From Actinomortierella ambigua (taxonomy: Eukaryota; Mortierellomycota; Mortierellomycetes; Mortierellales; Mortierellaceae): a DNA stretch of 59,395 nucleotides. This document shows, in pieces, positions 18,475 through 29,272 of the stretch (within the stretch, counting starts at the first letter, position 1; each line of letters starts with the position of its first letter). The notes beneath the pieces are model-generated. The model was not told where the DNA came from. It was given only the letters and a program-made list of their open reading frames with translations, and searched no databases. The stretch lies in NCBI GenBank assembly GCA_016098155.1, contig JAAAJB010000156.1:1-59395 (forward strand), in the 5' to 3' direction. Both the position numbers and the translations under genes were made by a program.

Positions 18475-19849
18475 ACCCATCTCAGTTTTTTTTTTCAGAG
18501 AAAAAAAAATAAATAAATAAGCTCAAAGTTCTTTGACAACTTGATGACGCCGATTCAAAACCTGTGTTCGTGGGAGAAAACCCTTTTCTGGAGGTATGGG
18601 CGAGAATTGACCTTACCGAGAAGAAGGTCAAATTCTCTTTCTTTTTAAAAGGCACTTGTTAGAGCGCCTGCTTAATGAGGTTCTTGGATGTATGTGTAAC
18701 GGAGAGACCCACGATAGCATGGCATGGCATGGCATTGAACGGGGTGGGAGTTTGAGATGATAGCCTGCACTAGACCCTAAAGACAAAAATGTGTAAAGAA
18801 GAGCGTGGTTGGTTTAGGGGAAGGCAGTTATGCCCAGCCAAGGGTTTGTCCCCCCTAGGTCTGTGTGTTGTATCGGTGTTGTTGTTGAGCGAGGAGGACA
18901 CCAATCGTGCGGCGCAAGTGGGATTGTTCGGTTGTCGGGCCCAATGGGGACTATGGTGGAAGGGTCGAGGGAGCATGAAAGGGAAACCACCGGTTCAAAA
19001 GTGTCACGTTCTTGTTGGCCTCCTCCTCATCCGAGACCGATTTTCGAGACACGGCCAATGAAGGGTCCATGCGAAAAGAAAGCGGGACTCAGCCAAGTGA
19101 CCCCTACCGTTCACTTTTACTCATAAATAGTGTCGGTGTCTCTCTTCTTCGCCACCACCACCACAACTCGAACGACCCCTCATGCTAAGAGCAACAGCTG
19201 TGTAAGAAACAAGGTAAGAAGAGTGAACAATGGAACAGTTGGACCGTCTCCTCAGTCATGCTGCTGCCTCTTGCCTGACCGCCTCCCTGGCTGCCATTGC
19301 CCAACTGACTGACTGACTGCCTGACTACTTGACTGGTCAGTCAGTCAGTCTGTCTGTCTGTGGCTCCCAGGAACACCGTCAAACAATGGCAGCAGAGAGG
19401 GAAAAGCCTTTTAAAGTGTTGTGGATGACCGCCTGTGTGCATCATGACACAACAGTGCTGTTTCTCTCTTTCCCTCCTCTGTGTCTACTTCCTCCCTCAA
19501 CAACTCAAAAAGAGTTATCCGTCTCCCCTCCCCCTCTTTTTCTTTCTCCCTTTGTTGATTCTTATTTGTTTGCTTTTGCAGGTGTCTTTCTTGTCTTGTG
19601 TTCGTGCGGGAAACATTATAGTGGCCCACTTTTTTTTTCTTTCATATTTTATACTCCTCTTTTATTGGTGCCCCCTGTTTGTTCACCCTTTCTCCACATT
19701 ATATGGGCGTCTTCTATCAAGAACAAAGAGTACTCACCCCTCTCTCACTTTTCTTTCACTTTCCTTTCCTTTCCTTCTTCCCTCTCTTTTCTTCTCTTTT
19801 TGGTTTTTCACCATCGCAGCCCAACACTCCAGACTATCATAACACCGCC
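18475..19849. other. Spacer and C/T-rich leader of the arrestin gene
   Basis: No gene seen. 19251-19360 contains tandem GACT/CAGT units (ACTGACTGACTGACTGCC, GTCAGTCAGTCAGTCTGTC) that could fold back on each other. From 19440 to 19820 the plus strand is strongly C/T-rich, typical of a fungal promoter and 5' leader. Confidence 0.4.
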
Positions 19850-21586
19850 ATGTCGGCAGACCCTGTCTTTACAATATCACCATTTGCCTTTCTACATCAG
19901 GATCGCAACGACAGCCACACCATCAACAATAATCACCGTTACAGACGAGGAAGCGCAGTGTCGACCATGAGCCACGCTGAACCAGTCCCTGCGCCTGCAC
20001 TGACATCCCCGTCCTCCTCTGCCACCACTTCCCCTACCTCAATCTCGACCTCAACTTCCTCTCCGTCCTCTCCCCTGGCACCCGCCTTGCCCGTCGGCGC
20101 CTGTTGCTCGAGCCCTCTGCCTAAACTGTTCAAGGTAGAGATCACTGGCTCGGATAACTGCAAAGGCCCCAACCCCGTCTTCTACCCAGGCGACATCATT
20201 CATGGCCTGGTCCACCTTTACCTCGACAAACCCATGACCTTGCCAGCACTCAAGATTGTCTTTCGCGGCGAGTCCAACTATCCGGCTTCGAGGGAACAGG
20301 AGCACCTGGACCACCATATGCGTCGACTCTTCAGTGTTGCCATGACTCTCTGGGGCTCCAGAGAGCCCCTCCCCGAGGAACTCTGGGGCACTCTTGCCCC
20401 CGGCAACCACATCTTCCCCTTTGCGATCCAGCTACCAGAAAAGAATCTACCAGCATCGTTTGACCACCCCTGGGTGAAGAACCACTATACGCTGACAGCC
20501 TACTATCGTCGACCCAACGGCCTCTCCAAGTGGCAGTCCAAGGCAAAGCCCATCAACTTTATGCCCCTCTCGACCCCCGGCCTCGAACATGGCCCCATCC
20601 GCCAACAATGCCCAAAAATGGGGACGGCTCTTCTGCTCGCTCACCCAGATCAGGCCCCGGGCGGCCGCGTTCATGTCACCCTGACAGCTGGAGCGCCGAT
20701 CGACCGGTGCCAGTTTGCACTCTCTCGACACATCCGTGCCAAGATCAACGAGAATTCGTACAAGGAGGACGAGGTCATATGCCACTATGAAAGACGGTCG
20801 ATCCCCAAGGGAGAGTTCAACCTCGTGCTGCCGATCCCAAAGTTCACGCCGCCAACAACAGAGTGGTCAGACGCCCTCAAGATTACCTATTCGGTGCAGG
20901 TCTCGATATGGAACGAGCGTTTCTTCTTCAAGACCGAGAGTCACAACTTTGACTTGCCCATTGTCATCCGCACGATGCCGTCGTGCGACAACCGGGCATG
21001 CGAAGGTCTCGATTGGTGCGAGCCGAGTGTCGACCGTCCAGTGTTCTTGACAGAGATGCCAATGCAGCCCCTTCCGCTCTATGACGCCGACCAGAGTCCG
21101 CCAAAGTATACGATCGACCTTCCCTCATACTCCGAAGCGGTCGACGAGGGCAGCACCATCACCACCAGCAGCAGCATCAGCACCACAACGTCAGCCTCGG
21201 CAGTTTCATCGGAGTCGGCAGCGTCAACGGAACAACTTGCACCGCGGCTATCGACTTCATCATCAATAACATCAATCTCATCCTCATCCTCAGCGCCACT
21301 ATCATCGGCACGAGCAACAGCGACAGAACAGGACCAACAGTCGACTCCTTCTGCCCAGGGACAACAACCCGATAACGAGGCCGAGGAATCCCTGAGCGAC
21401 ATTGAAGGCCACCCCAATCGAGGAAAGGATCATGTCCACCCCCTCGTTGGCGAGGAGCGAGAACGATCACGTCACCCAGGACCTTACGACCTTGCCACCA
21501 GCAACCACAATACCAACGCCTCCTCTCATTCTCCCGGCGGCAGCAGCAGCCTGCTACAAGTTCATACCATGATTGAATCCGTATGA
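19850..21586 (+). CDS. Alpha-arrestin (ART-type ubiquitin-ligase adaptor)
   Basis: Single exon, 578 residues from MSADPVFTIS. After a Ser/Thr/Pro-rich lead, an arrestin-N fold begins at about residue 95 (LFKVEITGSDNC, FYPGDIIHGLVHLYL, LKIVFRGES, LPEKNLPASFDHPW). An arrestin-C half (about 250-400) has RVHVTLTAGAPIDRC and ITYSVQVSIWNERFFFKT. PPKY (residues 417-420) is directly followed by LPSY (424-427), the PY-type motifs that bind WW domains of Rsp5/NEDD4 ubiquitin ligases. The C-terminus is disordered and Ser-rich. In fungi such proteins bring Rsp5 to plasma-membrane transporters for endocytosis. The specific cargo cannot be told. Start 19850 is chosen because upstream in-frame sequence is T/C-rich leader. 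Confidence 0.88.
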   Translation: MSADPVFTISPFAFLHQDRNDSHTINNNHRYRRGSAVSTMSHAEPVPAPALTSPSSSATTSPTSISTSTSSPSSPLAPALPVGACCSSPLPKLFKVEITGSDNCKGPNPVFYPGDIIHGLVHLYLDKPMTLPALKIVFRGESNYPASREQEHLDHHMRRLFSVAMTLWGSREPLPEELWGTLAPGNHIFPFAIQLPEKNLPASFDHPWVKNHYTLTAYYRRPNGLSKWQSKAKPINFMPLSTPGLEHGPIRQQCPKMGTALLLAHPDQAPGGRVHVTLTAGAPIDRCQFALSRHIRAKINENSYKEDEVICHYERRSIPKGEFNLVLPIPKFTPPTTEWSDALKITYSVQVSIWNERFFFKTESHNFDLPIVIRTMPSCDNRACEGLDWCEPSVDRPVFLTEMPMQPLPLYDADQSPPKYTIDLPSYSEAVDEGSTITTSSSISTTTSASAVSSESAASTEQLAPRLSTSSSITSISSSSSAPLSSARATATEQDQQSTPSAQGQQPDNEAEESLSDIEGHPNRGKDHVHPLVGEERERSRHPGPYDLATSNHNTNASSHSPGGSSSLLQVHTMIESV

Positions 21587-22860
21587 TGGGCAAAAGCCAT
21601 TTGTCGTATCGTAGCTTCATCATTATTCCCCCCCCCCCCTGCTTTGTACTCTAGCTGAAATGTACTTTTACATCCCACATTTTTTTTTCAAAGGCAGCTG
21701 TTGTGTTTTGTGTCTTTGTTTATTTTCCTCCCTCTCTCGTGTGTTCATGCTGTGTCAAGTGTATAGAGTGGGATCCTCCAAGGAGGAAAAAAAAAAAGAA
21801 GGGAGGGGGAAAACAGTACAAGCGGGGAAAAAGGAGGAAGGCAAAAGTGTGCCAGAAAATGGTCCAGGTTCGTATATCTCTTGGTCGGGATCTGCTCCTT
21901 TTTTTTATCGACCGAGAGGGTTTTACCGCTCAGCTGTCAACTGCAGAGTGAACGAAGCTACATACCACGTTTAGCGTCATAGATATCCACATGGCATACA
22001 TGGCCATCGACAACAATATTGTGGGGGGAGGGAAGATATGTAATGTTGGACAAAGGAGGGCATTTCAGAGAGGAGAGCTCTCTTGTCCACCCTTGGTCCC
22101 CCACTGTCTCGAAGGGGAGGGGAAGAAAGAGGATAAGAAGGAGGAGAGCGAAGAAGACAACAAAGAGGAGGATAATGAAATTCCCATCCCTGCCTCCCCG
22201 CACTGACCAGAAGCAGAGGGATGAGGGATCCGCCGTTCTTCTGGTGGCACGTCTGTGTGCTATTCAGGTGCTTGGTCTGGTCAAATCGGCAGTAATGTGC
22301 CTGAGTTACAAAAAACAGAGACATGTGGCCAATCTCCGCTTTCCGCAATATGGATTACGTTACAGGAATGCCTTGGTCCAGGGCTGCTCTTGCGACTCGT
22401 TGTCCCTTCCCTAGGATGCTCGGTTCTCCAACGGTCAAGTGACAGGGCCTCTGCTCTGTTGTTTTCAGGGCGTAGAAAGGTCCACGATCCTCTACTAATA
22501 CGTAGCAGAAGAAACAGCTACCATACTTGCATTATTGTTTTCCGCAGTGAAGGTTAGACTCTTGTGGCTAGAAGGCAGCCAATGGTCATACCTCAAAGGT
22601 TCGTGCGCGGCAGAAAACAAGGAGAAGAGCTTTGAAGAGCAGCCTGACTCATCATGAGTTGCGCCCAAGAAGAATGCGTGGGAGTGAGAGGAGCACGGCT
22701 GTTGGAGAGGTGTTCATTGCTTTTTAAATCTGGCTTTGTCTTCATTTTTTTTTCACGTCTTCCCACTCTTGCTTTTCCTGCGCTCAACCCCCGCACTCTC
22801 GTCGCATTATACCCTATCCCCTCGCGTTCACCTAATTCTATATTTCCTCAATACTTCATC
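21587..22860. other. Intergenic spacer
   Basis: No convincing gene, RNA or mobile element. A/G-rich patches occur at 21781-21840 and 22110-22170. The last 150 bp before 22861 are C/T-rich, as a promoter/leader for the next gene. Confidence 0.4.
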
Positions 22861-23304
22861 ATGTCTCAACAGTCGCGTCGTCTTCCTTTCGCCCTCCGTG
22901 CCCGTGAGCCGGAGTACATCCGCATTGAGGAGGATGAGGTCCAAGACCAAGTTCGGCAGCCCAAGGACAACGGGCTTCCTCAGCTATGCAACGTTGCCAA
23001 GGGTGACCCCATGAAGCGCCGTCCCGACGGATCATTCAGCAAGGCCGAGGTGCTCAACAGCCTTGTGCCTATTCACCATGCCAAGTGGGGAGGATACACC
23101 CCCAAGGAGATTCCTCCGAAGAAGAAGTCTACCGCTCGCTCGTCTTCCTTGCCATCGTCTGCTTCATCTTCATCTTCATCGTCATCGTCGGCCGCTACTA
23201 ACACGCGCACCACTGCTGACAGCCGTGGTGGTGCCTTTTCCTTTTCCTTTTCCTTTTCCTCTCGTGTTTCTGCTTCAGCCAGACCCAGCACTGCCAGAAC
23301 TTGA
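22861..23304 (+). CDS. Small basic protein of unknown function
   Basis: Single exon, 147 residues from MSQQSRRLPFALRARE. The first ~95 residues look folded or conserved: YIRIEEDEVQDQV, LPQLCNVAKGDPMKRRPDGS, FSKAEVLNSLVPIHHAKWGG. The rest is Lys-rich (PPKKK) and Ser-rich low complexity with an FSFSFSFS stretch made by a hexamer repeat. No domain recognised. A fair C/T-rich leader and good start context (ATCATGTCT) support it as a real gene. An in-frame upstream ATG at 22654 would add 69 residues of unconvincing sequence. Confidence 0.6.
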   Translation: MSQQSRRLPFALRAREPEYIRIEEDEVQDQVRQPKDNGLPQLCNVAKGDPMKRRPDGSFSKAEVLNSLVPIHHAKWGGYTPKEIPPKKKSTARSSSLPSSASSSSSSSSSAATNTRTTADSRGGAFSFSFSFSSRVSASARPSTART

Positions 23305-24089
23305 GCTCTTCCTTCGTTGCAAGGAGAGGTTACCGTCGGCAGATCAAGCACCATTTAAGCTATGAACGCTGAGGCAGCTATTTTGTCTTGTGTGCCTTTT
23401 TTTTGTCGCTTGGGATCTCTTTTGTACTGTGAATACTCATCCGTCTCTGCCCAATTCTCTTCAATGCTTCTTTCTTTCTTTTTGCTTCGTTTCTTCCCTG
23501 ATACGTGATAGATACTCTATGTTCCTGCTGAGTCGCTTCCATGACTTTAGAATGGACTTTGGAGGATCTTTTCGTTCACAGGTATGAATGGACAATGCCG
23601 GAACTGTTATGATACCCTCCCGCACACGTGAAAAAAGGGTCGCAAGTGCGTGCGTGGTGGGATGCCTTTGTGTTGTGATACATTCAAGAAGTCTGGCGAC
23701 AGAAGAAGAAGAAAAAAACATTTGCAAGGGTCACGAATGTAGACTGAGCAGCTAACCACGGGCTCTGTGCCCTCGCGGTGGGCATTCTGCGTTCAATGCC
23801 TGCAGGTCGATTTCTTTGTTTTTTCCTCTACCCTTCAGTTTCTTTACGATTTCTTCGACTAGCCTCCGTAGCCTGGCTGGAGTCCTGTGTTGGTTTTTTT
23901 TCTTTGAATAAAGTCCCGTTCTGGGGCAGAGACTTTTTTTCTTTAAATTTCCGAAGGCAAAAGTGGTGACGTCGATGGAGGGAGGGAGTAAGGGACAGGG
24001 GTGGGGACACACACTTTTTAGGGCAGACTCATCTCTTTTTTTATTCGCTACACGTCTTTCATCACTTCATCACATCCTTGTATACAATA
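23305..24089. other. Intergenic spacer
   Basis: No gene seen. The 60 bp before 24090 form the C/T-rich leader of calmodulin. Confidence 0.4.
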
Positions 24090-25953
24090 ATGGCCGATCA
24101 ACTCACCCAAGAGCAGCTCGCGGAATTCAAGGGTAAGCCCTACTTCTGTCCTTTGCTTGCATTTGCCTGCCATGCTACATGTATTCTCCACTTTCTTGTT
24201 TCTCGAGTTCCCTTCTGGACTGAGAACGAGAAAAAGAGAGAGAGAGACGCGTGCCCTGAGAGGGACCAGAAAGCTAACTCTGCTCTGCTCTGCTTCCCGG
24301 GACCCTACCCCTAACGCAAAAACAAACCCTTGTTCATTCTGCATGCCCTCCCCAAACAGAGGCCTTCGCCCTGTTCGACCGCGATGGCGATGGCACCATC
24401 ACCACCAGGGAACTCGGCACAGTCATGCGCTCGCTTGGCCAGAACCCCTCGGAATCCGATCTTCAGGATATGGTGAACGACGTGGATGCAGACGGCAACG
24501 GCAAGATTGATTTCCCCGAGTTTCTGACCATGATGGCACGCAAGATGAAGGACACTGACTCTGAGGAGGAGATCAGGGAGGCCTTCAAGGTCTTTGACAA
24601 GGACAACAACGGCTACATCTCGGCAGCCGAGCTTCGTCACGTCCTGACCAACCTGGGTGAGAGGCTGAGCGAAGCCGAGGTTGACGAGATGATTACGGAG
24701 GCCGATGTCGATGGGTAAGCATACCACACACCCTCTCTCTCTCTTTCTCCCCTCTCATTCTCTCTCTCCCCTCTCTCTTTTGTTGTGCTCATTCCTGTGT
24801 TCTCGTGGTGTCTTTGTTTTGTCTATGGGCTTTTTTTTCCCTGTTGTGCTGCCATGGCGTGGCCATGCAAGTCCAAAGCCATGTTGCATCGCCTTTTACA
24901 GCCACCTTTGAGGAAGAGGGCAGACATACCCTCCTTCTCCTTCCCTCCTCGGCAAGGGATGTTCCCCTTTCCCCACCCTCTGCCTTCGCCCCCTGCTGGC
25001 GAAGACTCTACGAGTGGAGTTGCCTCCTACCCTCCTACCCTTCCCCTCTCCCCACACCCCTTTCGCGCCCCTGGTTGGTCCACTAAAAAAAAATCAAGGT
25101 CATGTGGATTGAGAACGGTGGTGGTAGTCGTGATGGGCGGTGACGACAGGCTGGCGTCCACAACCGTTCGATGACGCCGTCTTTGTTTCGATGTACAATG
25201 GGAGAAAGTTTATCAGAGTAGTCTCTGCCTCTGCCTATCCCCTCTCCCTTGCTGGTCAGACTTTCTGCCCATTGTGTGCACAGGGACAAAGTTGAGGATC
25301 AATACGCCAAGAAATCACCATCTGCGTTGGACAGGCAACATTGGAATACCATGTACAGACCCAGGGACATGCAGCCTCTACCAGGACATTGAAAACAGCA
25401 AGGGAGCACGCAGGAAAACAGCCACACTGGAAGAAGAAAGAAAAAAAAACAAACGCTCGCCACAAGATCAATGGCTCTCACGGTACTCATCCCCTCGTAA
25501 GAGTGGCCTGTCTGCAAGCAAAGCCAACTGGAATGAGGTGGAGCTCTTCGGAGAGAGAAGACGCAGCCACATGTGCCCCATGCTCTATCTGCGATTCTCC
25601 CTTCCTTCCTTGTCTCTGTCTCGACTTTTGTTCCCACGGCAGCAACTAGCCATCACCCCCACAGCTTTTTATCAATGAAACTAGTGCGTCTGACCCATAC
25701 TTTTCAACTCTCTTACTCTTTTTTTCTTTTAGTGATGGTCAAATCAACTACGATGTATGTCATGGAACGAAAGGCTCTTGACATAGCGTGAACAGAAGGT
25801 GCTACTGGTTGTTATTTTGCTGTCATGGAACACCGAATTCTGATCATTGTCTGTTTCTCTCTCTCTTTTTTCCACATATGTCTATCTTATGTCTCTTCAC
25901 ATTACTGCGACAACTACTTACAGGAGTTCGTCCGTATGATGCTGGCCAAGTAA
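24090..25953 (+). CDS. CMD1: Calmodulin
   Basis: Four exons: 24090-24132, 24360-24714, 25733-25754, 25924-25953. Total 450 nt, exactly 149 residues as in vertebrate calmodulin. All four EF-hand loops are intact: [36 protein letters not shown] and DVDGDGQINYDE. Central linker [13 protein letters not shown] is unchanged from the animal protein, and the C-terminus is FVRMMLAK. It is the calcium sensor for calcineurin, CaM kinases and others. Exon 3 is only 22 nt and is preceded by an unusually long 1018-nt intron, both interrupting the fourth EF-hand. Exon joins are fixed by the family sequence. Confidence 0.97.
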
Positions 25954-27452
25954 AGAATTATCTCAACGCGAAGGAGCTGCATCTTTTCCCCCTTTCTCCT
26001 CTTCTGTTCATCTTACTACCCTTTCTCCCCACTTTTGCCCTTGGGGATCACTTTTTTTTTTGGCAAAGTTCTTCACAACCCCTTTCTTTCCTTTTCTCTC
26101 TCACCTTTTTTTTAAACACTTCCTTTCGCCTAATGGCAGAGGCTGAATAAATGTAAGAAGAAAAAAAAACATTATTTTTTCAATAAGGATCAGTATGCTT
26201 CTTGGCCAAGAATGAAGAAAGTTATATCGGGGCTACATTGTTAATATCAAATTCGTGGTGTACCCCCGCGGATAAAGATTTTTTGTAGAATTTGGTGGAT
26301 CGGGGACACAGATGACACTGCCACCTGGGATGGGGGCTTCAGCCCCACTTTCTCTTTCTCTTTCTCTCTCTCTCTTCCTATGTTTCTTCCCCTTCTCCCT
26401 TCCCTCGGAGGAATACATCAAATAGAATGCCTGAGGACCAAAAGTCCTCTAGCTGGGTAAAGAGGGAATGCTACATGGACGCGTCTATAGAAGAACGCAT
26501 CACGTGATACAATCTACGAGCGTCTTGACACGGAAGGGTGTGTGTGGGAGGCCTGCTATAGATGGTGAGCGGCGCGAGAGGAATCCAATATGTTTTGTGA
26601 GATGCCATCTGGTTTCATATTTCTCGTGGACCTGCCATACTCCCTCCCCATCTCCCCATAACTCTTCAATATGCTACACGACTGAAAGAGCTATGGTTGG
26701 AAAGAATGTTGACGCACTCACAAGGCTGGGTGCTGCGGATATTCGTACTGCAAAACGACTGAGTCTGGCCCCCCCTGGACATCAGACTCATCCGAACATG
26801 TCCAAGCTTATCGTCGATAGATCCACTGCGATCGATCGAGGCAACATCCATAAAGATGTTTGAATGCTCTATTCCTACCCTACCCTACCCCCCCCTTTTT
26901 TTTTCTCTTATTCTCCTTCCCGATCATGTATCGGATGAATACTGTGAAATGCCCCAAAAAATACGCTATACATGACTTTAAAGATTGGGAATAAGCGACG
27001 GAGCAAAAGGTGGTAGGGAAAGTGATTCGACATGAGTGGGGACGGATATTGGTTCGACCAAGGATCAGCAGCTCTGGCCACTCCGAGTTGTTGCTATCTC
27101 TCTGCCATTTCAGGAACATTTTGTGTTGTAAAATTTTTTAGCATGCATGTTCAACGGCTGAACCGGGCACTGGGCTGATGAAGCGTCGCGATCGCAAAGA
27201 TGCCGAGCCTAGCACTTGGTCGAACAAGCATCACAACGCCAAAAATGAAGGGGAAAGCCTCCCAGTCTCCAATGTGGTAGGTGAATTCTGACGCGCGCAG
27301 ATGGAAGGCCGATATGCAGCAGTCGAATAGAGCAATAAAGTCTAGAAGACGGCGATCTGGACATTGCGTGTGGCCCAAAGTCGTCGGTGACGCCAACATG
27401 GATCCACATTTTGGGCACAGGCGTAGCAGGAGCAGCAGGAGCGACAGGAGTA

Positions 27453-27454
<2 letters not shown>

Positions 27455-27496
<42 letters not shown>
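27455..27496. repeat. (AGC)n trinucleotide repeat
   Basis: Fourteen AGC/CAG units in a row, encoding polyalanine or polyserine depending on strand and frame. Confidence 0.9.
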
Positions 27497-27497
<1 letters not shown>

Positions 27498-27923
27498 GTG
27501 GCGGCAACATCAAAAAGATCCAGCTTAGGCGACACGGGCGACACAGGCGACGGTGCCAGCGGGACAATATCCTAGAGCCAGTCAGCTGGACGCCTCTGCC
27601 CGCGCTCGGAGATGGCGGGCATGCTCAACCACCCTTGCTGCTGTGCAGTTGTGCAGCATTGACCAACAAACGTATAAGCATCCATGGACCCCGTGCGTTA
27701 TGGCGCCAAATCGTTAGAAATTCAAATGCATACACCTAAAAGTCTTGCGACTGCAATATCTCTTTAATTCTTTATGGCTAGAGTCGGGGTTGTACCTATG
27801 AACTACGTAGAAGACGGAACTGAGAGCGGGGAAGCAGTGGTAGAAGACACTATGAAACCCCCCCCCAAGTGGGAATGAAAAGGTAAGCAAAAACTGGTTC
27901 TGCTATTTGGCACATCGCAAAAA

Positions 27924-28156
27924 CATGTCCTGCCTCAGGCGAACGACAAAAAAAAAAAAAAAANNNNNNNNNNTTGGTTTCTATATGGACACACCGCAAA
28001 AACAGCTCCAGCCGCAGGGAATCCAAAAACAAAAAAAAAAAAAAAAAAAAAGCTGCAAGAAACGAAAAAACACACATGTCCTGCCTTAGGCGAACCGGTT
28101 GCTACAGGCAAAGAACAAAGAAGTATGAAGCGAAAAAAAACATGTCCTGCTTCAGA
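27924..28156 (+). repeat. Three copies of ACATGTCCTGCYTYAG around poly-A tracts
   Basis: ACATGTCCTGCCTCAGGCGAAC near 27924, ACATGTCCTGCCTTAGGCGAAC near 28074 and ACATGTCCTGCTTCAGAGG near 28140. Each is preceded by an A-rich stretch (AAAAAC or longer). A related CGCAAAAAC..CTCCAGCCGCAGG unit is at about 27996. Confidence 0.6.
27964..27973. other. Assembly gap (10 N) in a poly-A tract
   Basis: Ten N bases directly follow a run of A, inside the short repeat cluster. The true size and content here are unknown. Confidence 0.99.
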
Positions 28157-29008
28157 GGATCCTCTTCTTGCTTCCAGAGGGGCGGCCACGTGCGCCTTTT
28201 GCTAACGGCTCTTCTTGCTCTTCCTCCGTCTCGACATCAGAGTTCTCCTCAGACTCACTTTGGGTAACGCAAATGCCTGCCAACCTTTGGGACGGGGACA
28301 CGTTGACATTAGAGGCGCTCTTTTTACGGGGTGCTGGAGGGGGGGGCGTTCGCGGGGCAGAGCTCGACGACGAGCCGCCGGCGGAGGCTGAGGCGAGCCC
28401 TCCACGGGGTTTAAGAGCGCCAGATCCTTCGGAGGATCGGAAAGACAAGCCCACCCCACTGGGACGGCTCTTTTGCTGAACAGTGGCGATATTCGCCACA
28501 AGAGTATCGAAAATAAAGAAAGTGTAAGGGAAAGATTATTAGTTCATCAACACCACGGGACGCACAATATAGTTGCTGAGTATGCACGGAGAGAAGTCTT
28601 ACTCCCTGAACTTGGAAATTGTATACGCGCTTGGATGCAGAGCGTAGAAAGGATCCGAGACAGCATTGGCTGATGTCATCTATGTAGAACTACACCATGC
28701 CACTCATCGTCCATGTGCGCCTCTTGGATGGAGTCAAGGTAATATTGCGCTGGAAAGTCCTGTTAACTGGCGGAGGGGTTTTTGAACGAGGCATTGACAG
28801 CGCATTCGCAAGCGTTGCTTTCTTCTGCGTCAGTTCGAAACGCTCCTTGGCCTTAACAATTCTCGGGCCCTGCTTTTCCAGATACGACTACGTGGGATTT
28901 ATAAAAGACAGTTAGCAGGGCACCAGCTATTGATGGCATACAAGAGAGTTATGTCACACTCACCATAAAATTCCAAATGATTGCCAACGAGCTATCCTCT
29001 GATGCGGG
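28152..29008 (-). CDS. C-terminal exons of an unidentified, probably nuclear protein
   Basis: Three phase-compatible minus-strand exons: about 28964-29008, 28696-28887 and 28152-28475, with donors ATG|GTGAGT and ATG|GTGTAG and acceptors CACGTAG and GTTCAG. They read SSLAIIWNFM, SYLEKQGPRIVKAKERFELT, KTPPPVNRTFQRNITLTPSK, then SRPSGVGLSFRSSEGSGA, a Ser/Pro-rich stretch, an acidic stretch and KGARGRPSGSKKR, an AT-hook-like end. Several TP/SP sites suggest CDK-type phosphorylation. Immediately upstream of the first block is an in-frame TAA, and beyond it lies Fanzor copy 3, so the 5' part of the gene is absent. Family not recognised. Likely a truncated gene or gene fragment. Confidence 0.35.
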
Positions 29009-29272
29009 TTAAACGGGGTTTCACAAGTGCAAGCCAGGAAATCAAGGAAGGGAAGGTGAGGTCTTTTCAAGCCTGAGGCTGACCCTGCGGTCACGCCTGC
29101 CTTTATATACACTGATTAATCAACACTATAAAAATAGAGACCATAGATAGATAGGGGTACAGATGAGATGGGGAGCCTATTAGATATATAGGGGGGTATA
29201 GATGGAAGATGGTAGGCGGGGAGCCGGCGCGCGTATGTGTATAGGATAAAGCTAGTTTTGCTACATCGGTTG

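Larger units (their letters stand above)
25954..28151. other. Accessory spacer with low-complexity coding-like frames
   Basis: No confident gene. Around 27209-27570 both strands have open frames across an AGC repeat. On the minus strand one reads SPVSPKLDLFDVAA followed by polyalanine and PVAPAAPATPVPK, which could be a disordered exon but has no supported start or splice partner. The rest shows no recognisable coding sequence. Confidence 0.3.

Noticed and set aside
18630..18720. TTAGAGCGCCTGCTTAATG resembling a tRNA D-arm/A box
   Set aside because: No acceptor stem pairing and no good B box downstream.
19300..19370. Tandem GACT/CAGT units considered as CRISPR-like or structured array
   Set aside because: The units are 4-bp simple repeats without spacers. 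CRISPR arrays are not expected in a fungal nuclear genome.
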